Counted from the stretch's first letter, positions 8,189 to 17,895 are shown. The stretch is DNA of 64,000 nucleotides from Evansella vedderi (GCF_030813435.1 NZ_JAUSUG010000008.1:1-64000); one strand, 5' to 3'. The notes: generated by a model from the sequence alone, not told the origin. Numbers and translations: made by a program.

Positions 8189-9094
8189 TTATTCCGTTAA
8201 ATCAAATTCACTTAGTGTAACAAAGGTAAATCCTTGTTCTCGAAGGAGTGGAATAGCTTCCATAACCCCGACTGCTGTACCACTGGCAGGTTGATTCATA
8301 TGGAGTAGTGCTATGGAACCTGGGTTAGCATTTAATAGTGCATTCCTTACTTGTGTACTGTTATATGTTGCTCCCGCGTCCCCTAAAATATCATAATTAA
8401 CAACGGTTAAACCTAGGTCGCCAACTATTTCTACAGCAATCTCATCATAATAAGCTGTTCCAGATCTATAATAATTTGGAACATTTCCTGTCAAGGAGTA
8501 GATCAACTCTTGGTTACCCATTACCTCCCGTATAACCTCCTCTACTCCTGTTGTACCCATAATCCCCCATGCAGTACCTCCCTTTAAAGATAAAGGAAGA
8601 TGTTCTGTACCATGGTTTTCAATTTGGAAAAGGGAATCATTACTCAATTCTAAAAAGACTTCCTTATTTTCCTTGATCCAACGTGCATTAATAAACAAAG
8701 TAGCTGGGATTTCTTCTTTTCTCAAAAAATTAATTAACTTTTCATCATAACCACTGCCGTAAACTCCTCCACAAGCATCAAAGGTCAGGGCAATAACCCT
8801 TTCATCCGTGTCCATTCTGTTCATTACTCCAGGTACTCTTTCTCCCCAATATTTTGGTTCAATGGAATTACCACTCCATTTATCTTTAATGGCGTCTAAG
8901 TCGGGGATGGCAACGCTACCTCTATTTGTAAAATGTTCAGTAGTCGGCAGGAGCCTCTCATTATATAAATTGCCTTGTAAATGATCAATATGGTATAAGG
9001 AATTTTTTGTTTCTCTATCAAATAGTAGGGCGTAGGAGACAGTAAGTGTTAATAATGTGATTATTGTAATTAAAGTCATTTTATACTCCATCAT
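8189..9094 (-). CDS. Polysaccharide deacetylase family protein
   Basis: A 301-residue protein with an N-terminal signal or anchor helix (about residues 5-24) and a NodB-type domain. Visible motifs are ALTFDACGG (motif 1, catalytic base Asp and metal-binding Asp region), NHGTEHLPL (motif 2, metal-binding His pair) and LLHMNQ near the end. Members remove acetyl groups from cell-wall polymers outside the membrane. The ATG at 9094 follows AAGGGG. Its true substrate is open. Confidence 0.85.
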   Translation of the reverse strand: MMEYKMTLITIITLLTLTVSYALLFDRETKNSLYHIDHLQGNLYNERLLPTTEHFTNRGSVAIPDLDAIKDKWSGNSIEPKYWGERVPGVMNRMDTDERVIALTFDACGGVYGSGYDEKLINFLRKEEIPATLFINARWIKENKEVFLELSNDSLFQIENHGTEHLPLSLKGGTAWGIMGTTGVEEVIREVMGNQELIYSLTGNVPNYYRSGTAYYDEIAVEIVGDLGLTVVNYDILGDAGATYNSTQVRNALLNANPGSIALLHMNQPASGTAVGVMEAIPLLREQGFTFVTLSEFDLTE

Positions 9095-9187
9095 TACAGC
9101 CCCTTTAATTTATTTACTGACCAATTCTATTTCTAGTATACACTGGTTAAAAAATGAAATAAATTCATAGAAAAAATAATGAACACT

Positions 9188-9371
9188 TTGTGAATTAAAT
9201 ATGCTCAACACTTCACAACAAGAGCTTTTTATCAATAGAATTTTGTGAAATATTAATTCTACACATAAGATAAAACGTTGAATCTAACCACTTTTACATA
9301 AGGAAAGAGGTCTTTGTTAGATACTTTGTTGAATGATTCACAAATTTTTTAAATGTGTACTTTTTTCACAA
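9188..9371. promoter_or_regulatory. Cluster of TTGTGAA/TTCACAA half-sites upstream of fdhD
   Basis: In the 384-base gap before fdhD, five copies of TTGTGAA or its complement TTCACAA occur: 9188-9194, 9212-9218, 9243-9249, 9337-9343 and 9365-9371. This half-site is that of the redox repressor Rex and is close to the Fnr/CRP half-site TGTGA. The spacings do not give a perfect Rex palindrome, so the regulator is not settled. Redox or anaerobic control would fit a formate dehydrogenase cluster. Confidence 0.4.
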
Positions 9372-9478
9372 GTGTGAGAAACGTTACAGATTTTTAATTT
9401 AAAACTTATTAATTTAATAATGTAATTTAGTTTAATTAGTGTTCTAAATTATATCCAATTTAGAATGGGGTGATATCT

Positions 9479-10225
9479 TTGAGAACTTTTTGTCCAGAGG
9501 AATATCCAATTAGCCTCTATGTAAATGGAGAAGAGCTGGCAACTTACCAGCTAACAAATAATGATTTAATTGATTGGACTTATGGTCATTTATTTACGGA
9601 AGGAATAATTGATCAAGCAGAAGATGTGGTAGAGATCTCGTTATTAGAAGGGAAAATATACGTTCAATTAGGTGGGGATGTGGAAGTGACACCTATGTTA
9701 AAACGTAAAAAGTACATTACTGCTGGGTGTGGAAATGGTGTTACTTTTTTCTCTATGACAGATGTAAAGAAGTTACCAAAAATCCAAAAGTCTAATCGAC
9801 AAATGCCATTAACATATTTATTAAAAAAACGTCATGAATTTGCAAAAGCATCCCCAATGTATAACGCAACTGGAGGTATGCACGGGGCTTGTATTGTTGA
9901 AGAAAATGGCGAAATAACTGTAAGAGAAGATATTGGAAGACACAATGCAGTAGATAAAATTATCGGTGCAGCATTACAGAGGAAGCTCGACCCAAAAACG
10001 TTAATCTTGCTAACCACTGGAAGAATTTCCTATGAAATGCTCGCTAAAACAGCTAGATTTGGATTTGAAATTGTAGGGAGCAGGACAGCTGCTACAAAAC
10101 AAGCGGTACAGCTCGCCAAATTCTTAGGTATAGAAGTGGTGGGCTACATAAGGGGAAAGGTGGCCGTTGTCTACACGAACAATGGAAATGTAATAAACGA
10201 TCTGAAAGCGATTTCTAAGGTTTGA
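9479..10225 (+). CDS. fdhD: Formate dehydrogenase accessory sulfurtransferase FdhD
   Basis: A 248-residue cytosolic protein with the FdhD signatures ITAGCGNGV (catalytic Cys region), NATGGMHGACIV and REDIGRHNAVDKIIG, then a C-terminal GSRTAATKQAVQLA nucleotide/cofactor-binding segment. FdhD passes sulfur from a cysteine desulfurase to the molybdenum or tungsten cofactor of formate dehydrogenase. I place the start at the TTG at 9479 because GGGGTGAT lies at the right distance; the GTG at 9470 lies inside that site. It heads the formate dehydrogenase cluster, separated from the catalytic gene by a structured leader. Confidence 0.93.
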   Translation: MRTFCPEEYPISLYVNGEELATYQLTNNDLIDWTYGHLFTEGIIDQAEDVVEISLLEGKIYVQLGGDVEVTPMLKRKKYITAGCGNGVTFFSMTDVKKLPKIQKSNRQMPLTYLLKKRHEFAKASPMYNATGGMHGACIVEENGEITVREDIGRHNAVDKIIGAALQRKLDPKTLILLTTGRISYEMLAKTARFGFEIVGSRTAATKQAVQLAKFLGIEVVGYIRGKVAVVYTNNGNVINDLKAISKV

Positions 10226-10296
10226 TAAAAATTTAAATAGACCTCCATGCAAGTAAAATATTTCACCATAGAGTATGAAAATGGCATTAATGTTAT

Positions 10297-10380
10297 CTCT
10301 CGAATCCGTCTCAGGTCCCGCTTGTAGGCAACGGCGTAATGTCACCATCCTGGTTCCGTGGGCAACGCTGGAGTCGAGAG
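10297..10380 (+). ncRNA. Candidate structured leader of the formate dehydrogenase operon
   Basis: Closing arms CTCTCGA (10297-10303) and TCGAGAG (10374-10380) pair perfectly. Inside are CAGG/CCTG and two copies of a loop motif, TAGGCAACG and TGGGCAACG. The element sits in the 274-base leader before the catalytic gene. A related element at 63344-63412 shares TCTCGAATC, CAGGT, GTAGGCAACG and GTCACC. It does not show the molybdenum-cofactor riboswitch signature or any other class I can name. Strand is inferred from the downstream gene. Confidence 0.45.
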
Positions 10381-10499
10381 TACAAAACGACAAAACAGCA
10401 TTACTAATTCACTGTAGTTATTCATTAAGGGTGATATCCATCTCTATAAAGATGGTTGATCATATATTTAAACTTTTATTATTTAAGGGGGAGTGTTTC

Positions 10500-13493
10500 A
10501 TGTTTGAAGTTTCACGAAGGCAATTTTTGAAATTGTCTGGTGCAACTGCAGCCACGTTAGCAATTGTGGAACTAGGGTTTGATCCGCATAAAGCGAAAGC
10601 GGCAGCTAAAGAATTAAAAACAGCCCGTACGGATGTAACACCGACAATTTGTCCGTACTGCTCAGTTGGTTGTGGAATTTTAATTCATGTTAAGGATAAT
10701 GACGTGGTTTATTCTGAGGGGGACCCTGATCATCCAATTAATCAGGGATCATTATGCAGCAAAGGCTCTTCTGTGCGTGACTTGTACACGACGGATAGAA
10801 GACCAAAGAAACCAATGTACCGTGCACCTGGGAGCGACCGCTGGGAAGAAAAAGAATGGGATTGGATGCTTGATCGAATTGCTGAAAAAGTAAAAGAAAC
10901 ACGAGACAGTACTTTTGTTGTAAATGAAGATGGTATCCCTGTTAACCGTACAGAAGCAATTGCAAGTATGGGGGGGGCTGCCTTAGAAAATGAAGAGTGC
11001 TATATGATTCAAAAGTTAATGCGCGGACTAGGGCTTACATTTATTGAGCACCAGGCGAGGATATGACACTCCTCTACGGTTGCCGGTCTGGCACCTACGG
11101 TTGGTCGAGGCGCAATGACAAATCACTGGATTGATATTCAGTATAGTGATGCAATGCTCGTAATTGGTGGTAACCCTGCGGAAAACCACCCAGTCAGTAT
11201 GAAGTATGTACAAAAGGCACGGGATCGTGGGGGAAAACTAATTTCTGTTGATCCAAGATTCACAAGAACATCATCAAAAGCAGATATTTACGCTCCCATG
11301 CGTTCTGGAACAGACATTCCATTTATTTCTGGCCTTATAAAATACGCCATTGATAATGAACTTTATCATAAGGAATATGTTGTAAATTATACAAATGCTA
11401 GTTTCATTGTTCATGATGATTATAAGTTTAAAGATGGAATATTCTCAGGCTATAACGAAGATACTCGGAACTATGACCGTTCCACATGGACTTTTAAGCG
11501 TGATGAAGATGGAAACATTTTGAAGGATGAGACACTAAAAGATCCACGCTGTGTGTGGAATGTAATGAAAGAGCATTATGAAAGATATGATGTAGATACT
11601 GTTTGTGCGGTAACAGGGACACCCAAAGAGGACTTTATTAAGGTTGCAGATGCTTTCTGTAGCACAGGAACTCCAGAAAAGGTTGGAACCATCATGTACG
11701 CCATGGGTACAACTCAGCATACGGTAGGCTCTCAAAACGTCCGAGCTTATGGGATGCTTCAATTGCTTCTTGGTAACGTTGGTCGTGCTGGGGGCGGGGT
11801 AAATGCCATGCGTGGGGAGGCAAACGTTCAAGGATCTACGGATATGGCTTTGCTTTTCCATATCATGCCAGGATATAACCCTGCACCAACTCAAAGTGAA
11901 CGTCACAAATCGTTAGCTGCTTATAACGAAAATGAAACACCAGCATCTGGATACTGGTCTAATCGACCTAAGTTTATGGCAAGCTTTTTTAAAGCTCATT
12001 TTGGTGATAATGCAACACCTGAAAATGACTTTTTGTATGACTATTTTCCTAAATCGAGAAGAAATAACTCCCACATAGCCCTTTTTGAGGCAATGTATGA
12101 TGGAGACATTAAAGGCTTCATTACATGGGGACAAAACCCCATTGTTGGTGGTCCGAATGTTCGAAAAGAAAAAGCTGCCATGGAAAAGCTAGATTGGTTC
12201 GTATGTATGGATCTTTTCGAAACAGAAACAGCTACGTTTTGGACAAAGGAATCAGGCGCAGATCCATCCAAGATCAATACAGAAGTATTCTTCTTACCAG
12301 CAGCTGGACCGTATGAAAAAGAAGGTTCCGTATCTAACAGTGGACGCTGGATGCAATACCGTTGGAAAGCTATTGAACCTAAAAATGATTCAAGATCAGA
12401 TGCATGGTTTGTTCACAATCTAGCAAGAAGATTAAAAGCTTTATATGCTAGTGAAAACGGCCCTATTGCTGCACCATTTAAAGCGCTAGATTGGAGCTTT
12501 GGCGATGGAGACTATCCTGATGTAGATTTAGTTTGTAGAGAAATTAACGGCTATGACTTAACTACAGGAAAAACAATTCTAAACTTCACCCAATTAAAAG
12601 ATGATGGTACAACATCAAGCGGTAATTGGATCTATTCCGGATTCTATCCTGATGCAGCTCCAGGGGAAGAAAAGAACAGATCTAAGAACCGTGACAATGT
12701 AGATACTGGCATGAATAACTATTTAAATTGGTCTTATGCATGGCCTCTAAACCGTCGAATTCTTTACAATCGTGCTTCTGCAGATCTAGAAGGTAAACCG
12801 TGGAACTCGAATAATGAAGTTATTTGGTGGGATAATGCAGCAGGAAGTTGGGTTGGTCACGATGTACCTGACTTTGGTGCAGCTACTGGTCCAACAGATC
12901 CAGGGTGGAAAAATCCGTTTATTATGCGTCCAGATGGTAAGGGTGAACTGTTCACAAATGGAATGACTGATGGTCCATTCCCTGAACATTATGAGCCTTA
13001 TGAAAGTCCGGTACCAAACGCATTTTCTAGTGTTCAACTTAACCCAGCAGCACGTATTTGGACTGGTGATTACAATGATAAGGGAGATGCGAAGGATTTC
13101 CCTATTATTGGAACAACTTATCGCCTGTCAGAGCATTGGCAAACAGGACCAATGACGCGTAACAATAAGTGGCTTGCTGAATTAATGCCATATATGTTCG
13201 TTGAGCTTAGTGAAGAACTTGCTGCAGAAAAGGGAATTAAAGAAAAGGATAAAGTAATTGTTTCTTCTGCCCGTGGTGAAATCGAAGCTTATGCAATGAT
13301 TACGAAACGATTTAGACCATACGAGATTCAAGGTCAAAAGGTACACCACTTAGGAATGCCTTGGCATTATGGTTATCAAGGAATTGCGAAGGGGTCTATC
13401 GCTAACTATTTAACACCTCATATCGGGGATGCAAACACAATGATACCGGAATACAAAGCATTCCTTTGTAATGTAAGGAGGGCTGAAGGATGA
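10500..13493 (+). CDS. fdnG: Selenocysteine-containing formate dehydrogenase catalytic subunit
   Basis: Reading through the in-frame TGA at 11064-11066 gives a 997-residue molybdopterin enzyme with Sec at residue 189. The context is IEHQAR-I-Sec-HSSTVAGLAPT, which matches the catalytic Cys/Sec site of formate dehydrogenases. The N-terminus has a twin-arginine signal (SRRQFLKLSG) and then a [4Fe-4S] motif (CPYCSVGCG, later C of GSLCSKGS). The later GGNPAENHP, MRGEANVQGSTDM and C-terminal molydopterin dinucleotide-binding domain follow the FDH-N pattern. It oxidises formate to CO2 outside the membrane and passes electrons to the next subunit. The stop overlaps the next start (ATGA). Plain ORF calling would split this gene in two. 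Confidence 0.95.
11064..11110 (+). promoter_or_regulatory. UGA-Sec codon and bacterial SECIS hairpin
   Basis: Immediately after the TGA, GGT (11078-11080) pairs with ACC (11093-11095), T81 is bulged, and GCC (11082-11084) pairs with GGC (11090-11092), leaving a GGTCT apical loop. A bulged U below an apical loop carrying GU is what SelB recognises; Escherichia coli fdhF has almost the same upper hairpin. The lower stem can use CCTC (11071-11074) and GAGG (11107-11110). The selA, selB, selC and selD genes are not in this window. Confidence 0.9.
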
Positions 13494-14326
13494 CGGCATA
13501 TGCTAAATTTGTAGATGTAACGATATGTACTGGCTGCCGTGGATGTATGGTTGCATGTAAAAACTGGAATGACCTTCCAATTGATACGCAAGCATATAAC
13601 GGAACCTATCAGTCACACGACAAATGTGACGGAAAAACATGGAACGTTCTTCAAATGAAGGAATTTGAAACAGCATCGGGAGGATTTGAATGGTTATTTA
13701 GACACCAAGCATGCTTCCATTGTACGGATGCAGCTTGTGAAAAAGTATGTCCTGAGAATGCCATTACCACTACGGACATGGGGAACGTTGTCATTGATCA
13801 GGAAAAATGTGTAGGCTGCTCTTACTGTGTATACAACTGTCCTTTTGAAATTGTAGCACTAGCAGACTATGTAAATGAAGATGGAAAAATAGTACAGCGG
13901 GCACAGAAATGTGATATGTGTGACAGCCGTATTCATGAAGGTCTAGTTCCTGCCTGCTCCCAAACGTGTCCATTAGATGCCATTGTATTTGGTACGAAGG
14001 AGGAAATGAGAAAGTTAGCAGAGGAACGCTTAGCTATTGCTAAAGAAAAATTTCCTAATGCAATGATCTATGATCCTCCAGGTGTCGATGGAACAAATAT
14101 GTTCTATTTATTACCGGAAGGGCCAGAAGCCTTTGATTTACCAGTGAATCCGAAGGTTCCAACCTCTGCCGTCATTTGGAAGGATTATGCTCAACCATTA
14201 GGAAAAATGGCACTAGGTGGAACGGTTATGGCCGTTGCTACAGCATTTATTACGAACAAGTTATTTAATAAAGGCCACGGTCATGATGAGGAAGGAGGCG
14301 ATATAGATGAAAGCACAAAAGAATGA
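13490..14326 (+). CDS. fdnH: Formate dehydrogenase iron-sulfur (beta) subunit
   Basis: A 278-residue protein with four ferredoxin-type cysteine groups: CTGCRGCMVAC (about residue 12), CFHCTDAACEKVCP, CVGCSYCVYNCP and CDMCDSRI with a later CSQTCP. It should carry four [4Fe-4S] clusters and relay electrons from the catalytic subunit to the cytochrome. A C-terminal hydrophobic helix (about residues 243-260) anchors it in the membrane, as in FdnH. The start overlaps the end of the catalytic gene by 4 bases, and the gene overlaps the next by 20 bases, so translation is coupled. Confidence 0.93.
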   Translation: MTAYAKFVDVTICTGCRGCMVACKNWNDLPIDTQAYNGTYQSHDKCDGKTWNVLQMKEFETASGGFEWLFRHQACFHCTDAACEKVCPENAITTTDMGNVVIDQEKCVGCSYCVYNCPFEIVALADYVNEDGKIVQRAQKCDMCDSRIHEGLVPACSQTCPLDAIVFGTKEEMRKLAEERLAIAKEKFPNAMIYDPPGVDGTNMFYLLPEGPEAFDLPVNPKVPTSAVIWKDYAQPLGKMALGGTVMAVATAFITNKLFNKGHGHDEEGGDIDESTKE

Positions 14327-15002
14327 ACAAATGGTTCACCGGTTTAATAAGGGGTTTATCGTCTCTCATTGGGTGCAAGCTATATCTTTCTTTGCTCTCT
14401 ATATCACTGCCTTACCGCTCTATACGGATTTCTTTAGCTTCTTATACCCAGTTTTTGGAGGTCCAGAAGGAGCGAGACTACTTCACCGTATCTTTGCAGT
14501 GTTCTTTATGTTACCATTCTTCGTTTTGTTGATTTTTGATCGTCAAGGTTTAGTAAATTGGACAAAGCGGATTTTAACTTGGAAGAAAAATGATTTTTCC
14601 TTCTTCCTTGCCTTCCCAAAGGAGTTCTTTGTAGGGAATGATAAGGTACCTAAGCAGGATTTCTTTAATGCAGGTGAAAAGCTTAACTCTTTATTAATTA
14701 TTGTTACTACACTAATGTTGATAGGGTCTGGGTTAATTTTATGGTTCCCTGCCAATTTTTCTCAATCAGTAGTTCAGTGGGGAATTACAATTCACGTTGT
14801 TGGGTTTAGTTTGGCCATGTTGACTGTAGTGGCCCATATCTTCTTGAGTACATTCCACCCTAACTCGAAAGCTTCCTTAAGAGGAATTATTAAAGGAGAT
14901 GTTCCAGTAAGCTATGCTAAGGAACATCATGGTCAATGGTATGATGAGTTAGTGGAAAAGGGCGAAATTGTAGAGGAAAAGAAGAAATCTAAAGGTGCTT
15001 AG
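14307..15002 (+). CDS. fdnI: Formate dehydrogenase cytochrome b556 (gamma) subunit
   Basis: A 231-residue integral membrane protein with four transmembrane helices. His residues for two b-type hemes are seen in IVSHWVQAISF (helix 1), LLHRIFAVFF (helix 2) and ITIHVVGFSLAMLTVVAHIFLSTFH (helices 3-4 region). It moves electrons from the beta subunit to the quinone pool. AGGAGG precedes the ATG inside the end of the beta gene. A hairpin follows the gene. Confidence 0.9.
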   Translation: MKAQKNEQMVHRFNKGFIVSHWVQAISFFALYITALPLYTDFFSFLYPVFGGPEGARLLHRIFAVFFMLPFFVLLIFDRQGLVNWTKRILTWKKNDFSFFLAFPKEFFVGNDKVPKQDFFNAGEKLNSLLIIVTTLMLIGSGLILWFPANFSQSVVQWGITIHVVGFSLAMLTVVAHIFLSTFHPNSKASLRGIIKGDVPVSYAKEHHGQWYDELVEKGEIVEEKKKSKGA

Positions 15003-15052
15003 TAAAAAATTAGTACATTAATATACTTTTTAAGCAATAAAGTAAAATAATG

Positions 15053-15078
15053 GGCTGTCCTGCATGGACAGCCTTTCC
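15053..15078 (+). terminator. Possible terminator after the three FDH subunits
   Basis: GGCTGTCC (15053-15060) pairs with GGACAGCC (15066-15073). The T-run is short (TTT then CC), so termination may be partial and let fdhE and the cofactor genes be read at a lower level. Confidence 0.5.
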
Positions 15079-15145
15079 GTTAGAAAGCTATAATAAGAGT
15101 AATGATGTAAGCTATTACAAACTTTAACATCTATGGGGTGAAACA

Positions 15146-15940
15146 ATGAATCCGAATGTTGTATCAGAGGATTATTTATTATTACAAAAAGGTATTATGG
15201 AAGAACAAAGTAAGATAAAGGAAAGAATAGAAGCTGAATTACAACTTGAAATAAAAAAGGATGATTTAAATTTAGATATTCCCGTACTTCCGCAACTGCC
15301 ATCAACGCCAGTACCTGCTAATCTGTACAAAGAAGCCGTTATTACTATTAGTACCTTCCTAAAAGATCAAAGTAAAGAAATAGAGGATTCCCTTATACAA
15401 GTTGTTTCAGATTTAAAGGATGAGCAATTAGTAGATTGGGTAAAGGCTAGTATAAAATTTGATACGGAATATTTTCATAATTTTGCACAGAACAATGCAC
15501 TCGCTCCGTGGTTACCTCATTTCATTGCTGAACAAGCAATAAGACCATTTTTGCAACTAATTAGCAGCAAGTGTGTTTCTTTTATTCAAGATGTACATGT
15601 TATGGGGACTTGTCCATGTTGTGGTGAACCACCGAGATTAGCAAAGCTTGAAAATAAAGGTCAAAAAATCCTATATTGCCCAAGGTGTGAGACACAATGG
15701 GAGCAAAAAAGATTGTCTTGTGTCCACTGTGGTAATGATAATCACGAAAACCTTTTTTACATTGGTGTTCAAGAAGATGAAACCTCAAAAATAGAAGTAT
15801 GTAAGTCTTGTAGAAATTATATAAAACTTATTGATACGAAGAAAACATTTTTGAAAAAACAAGCTGGTTTACTAGACCTCGAAACGCTTCACTTAGATTT
15901 CGTGGCTCAAGAAGAGGGCTATGGTGATGAATCCCACTAG
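15146..15940 (+). CDS. fdhE: Formate dehydrogenase accessory protein FdhE
   Basis: A 264-residue cytosolic protein. Its C-terminal half has four rubredoxin-like CxxC knuckles in order (CPCC, CPRC, CVHC, CKSC, about residues 155-225), the FdhE hallmark for iron binding. FdhE interacts with the catalytic subunit of respiratory formate dehydrogenases and is needed for their assembly. The N-terminal half is helical and less conserved. GGGGTG precedes the ATG. Its end lies 22 bases before the mobA start. Confidence 0.88.
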   Translation: MNPNVVSEDYLLLQKGIMEEQSKIKERIEAELQLEIKKDDLNLDIPVLPQLPSTPVPANLYKEAVITISTFLKDQSKEIEDSLIQVVSDLKDEQLVDWVKASIKFDTEYFHNFAQNNALAPWLPHFIAEQAIRPFLQLISSKCVSFIQDVHVMGTCPCCGEPPRLAKLENKGQKILYCPRCETQWEQKRLSCVHCGNDNHENLFYIGVQEDETSKIEVCKSCRNYIKLIDTKKTFLKKQAGLLDLETLHLDFVAQEEGYGDESH

Positions 15941-15962
15941 AGCGCAGAAAAAGGGGAAATAT

Positions 15963-16586
15963 ATGTACAAAATAACAGGGATTATTTTGGCTGGAGGACA
16001 GTCTAGCCGAATGGGTACAAACAAAGCACTACTAAATATTAATGGAGAGAAAAATATCCAACGGCTTACGCAGGAATTGAAAAAGGTTACGGAGAAAATA
16101 ATGATTATAACAAACGAGTTTCCGACGTATGAATTTTTAAATCTTGAAATGGCCGGGGATGTTTTTCCTGGGAAAGGTCCGTTGGGAGGTATTCACTCTG
16201 GCCTTTTACACTCTTCGAGTGAATGGAATATTTTTGTTGCTTGTGACCTTCCTTTTTTTAATCATCAAATTGTAAACTCCTTTATTGAATTAGGGAAAGG
16301 GTCTACAGTTGATGCCATAGTTCCATCCATTAATGGAAGGCAGCACCCATTATTTGCTATGTACCGTTCATCCATTCTACCTGCAGTTGAGGAGTGTTTA
16401 TCTCAAGATAGATTAAGAATAAAAGATTTATTAAATAGAATTTCTGTATATGAAGTAACGGAAAGAGATCTTATTAAGATAGGTTTTAGTGAAAAGGAAA
16501 TTAATGAAGCTTTTTTTAATATGAATTACCCCGAAGACTATACTTGGGTAATGGAGAAAGTTTCTTCCACAAAAGACGAAAATTAA
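15963..16586 (+). CDS. mobA: Molybdenum cofactor guanylyltransferase MobA
   Basis: A 207-residue cytosolic nucleotidyltransferase with the GTP-binding signature ILAGGQSSRMGTNKALL at the N-terminus, PGKGPLGGIHSGL and VACDLPF. It attaches GMP to molybdopterin, making the bis-MGD cofactor that this formate dehydrogenase class needs. The ATG at 15963 has AAAGGGG at the proper distance; an earlier in-frame ATG lies inside fdhE with no ribosome binding site. It ends 13 bases before the moeA start. Confidence 0.92.
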   Translation: MYKITGIILAGGQSSRMGTNKALLNINGEKNIQRLTQELKKVTEKIMIITNEFPTYEFLNLEMAGDVFPGKGPLGGIHSGLLHSSSEWNIFVACDLPFFNHQIVNSFIELGKGSTVDAIVPSINGRQHPLFAMYRSSILPAVEECLSQDRLRIKDLLNRISVYEVTERDLIKIGFSEKEINEAFFNMNYPEDYTWVMEKVSSTKDEN

Positions 16587-16599
16587 GATGGAGGTTCTT

Positions 16600-17838
16600 A
16601 TGAAATTTTTTCGTGTGCAATCAGTAGAAAATGTTATGAGACTTATGGAAACAGAAATACAACCTACAACCAAAGTGGAAGAGATTCCTCTACAAGCATG
16701 CTTGCATCGTATTCTAGCGGAAGATGTTACTGCTACAGAAGATGTCCCTAGCTTTACAAGATCGGTTGTTGATGGTTATGCTGTCAACTCCAAGGATACG
16801 TTTGGAGCCAGTGAAACCCTGCCTGCTTTCCTTGATTGCATAGGAGAAGTGAAAATGGGGAAATCCATTGAGAGGAGTCTAGAACGTGGACAAACGATGT
16901 ATATTCCCACTGGTGGTATGCTTCCTCAAGGCAGTGACTCCGTTGTGATGATAGAAGATTGTGAAGCAATGGAAGATGTGATTAATGTTTACCGTACCGT
17001 TGCTAGAAATGAAAATATTATTTCTAGGGGAGAGGATGCAAGATTAGGAGACCTCTTAATTCCTAAAGGTAAACGCTTAAGACCTCAGGAGCTTGGGGCG
17101 TTGGCTTCCTTGGGGAAAACATCGGTTACGGTAAAAAAACAATTAACTGTAGGCTATTTATCTTCGGGAGATGAAATAGTTCCATTTCAGGAGAAAGTAA
17201 TTCCCGTGGGGAAAGTTCGCGACGTCAATGGAATAACCATCCCTTCTTTGGCAGAAGGGTGGGGATTTAAAGTGAAAACAGCCTCCATTGCAAGAGATGA
17301 ATTTGATGACTTTTATGAAAAAGCAAAGAGTCTATATGAGGAATGTGACGTCTTAGTAATATCGGGTGGTAGTTCAGTTGGTACGCGTGATTATACAACT
17401 GAAGTAATAGAATCATTGGGGGATAATGAGCCAGGAATTCTAGTACATGGAATCTCTATTAAGCCAGGAAAGCCGACGATCTTTTCCATGTCCTCAGGAA
17501 AGCCAATTTTAGGATTGCCTGGACACCCTGCTTCTGCAATGATTATTTTTCAGTTATTTGGAAAAAAACTCCTTTCCCTTTTACAGGGAGAAGCAAAAGA
17601 AGGAGTAAAACATACAGCAACAGCTGTTGTAAGTCAAAATATTCCTTCTGCTCCGGGAAGAACGGACTTTATTCGCGTAAAGCTTCAGGAGGAGAACGGG
17701 CAATACATAGCTATCCCAGTACTAGGAAAATCAGGACTAGTAAAAACCCTCGTGGATAGTGATGGATTATTAGAAATTGCTGAGCATAAAGAAGGGGTCA
17801 ATAAAGGAGATAGTGTGACAGTACATTTGTTTTCATAG
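16600..17838 (+). CDS. moeA: Molybdopterin molybdenumtransferase MoeA
   Basis: A 412-residue MoeA. Visible motifs are FTRSVVDGYAV near residue 55, TGGMLPQGSDSVVMIED, SSGDEIVPF, ISGGSSVGTRDYT (MoCF-binding motif) and GLPGHPASAMI. MoeA inserts molybdate into adenylylated molybdopterin. The ATG at 16600 is chosen: GGAGG lies 5 bases upstream, whereas the ATG at 16588 overlaps that site. A second MoeA-type gene follows, a pairing seen where molybdate and tungstate, or two maturation steps, are handled separately. Confidence 0.92.
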   Translation: MKFFRVQSVENVMRLMETEIQPTTKVEEIPLQACLHRILAEDVTATEDVPSFTRSVVDGYAVNSKDTFGASETLPAFLDCIGEVKMGKSIERSLERGQTMYIPTGGMLPQGSDSVVMIEDCEAMEDVINVYRTVARNENIISRGEDARLGDLLIPKGKRLRPQELGALASLGKTSVTVKKQLTVGYLSSGDEIVPFQEKVIPVGKVRDVNGITIPSLAEGWGFKVKTASIARDEFDDFYEKAKSLYEECDVLVISGGSSVGTRDYTTEVIESLGDNEPGILVHGISIKPGKPTIFSMSSGKPILGLPGHPASAMIIFQLFGKKLLSLLQGEAKEGVKHTATAVVSQNIPSAPGRTDFIRVKLQEENGQYIAIPVLGKSGLVKTLVDSDGLLEIAEHKEGVNKGDSVTVHLFS

Positions 17839-17895
17839 AGTTATTTGAGAAAGATTTCTCTTTATCTTTTTCAACTTTAGGAAAGGGTGGTTGGT

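Noticed and set aside
10297-10380. Molybdenum cofactor riboswitch before the formate dehydrogenase genes
   Set aside because: The context fits, but the GGCGAAGGAA...CGCCTCCC-type hairpin that marks this class is absent, and the stems differ.
11064-11066. TGA as a nonsense mutation or frameshift that breaks the formate dehydrogenase gene
   Set aside because: The same frame continues immediately with conserved sequence on both sides, the position is the known Sec/Cys site, and a correct SECIS hairpin follows.
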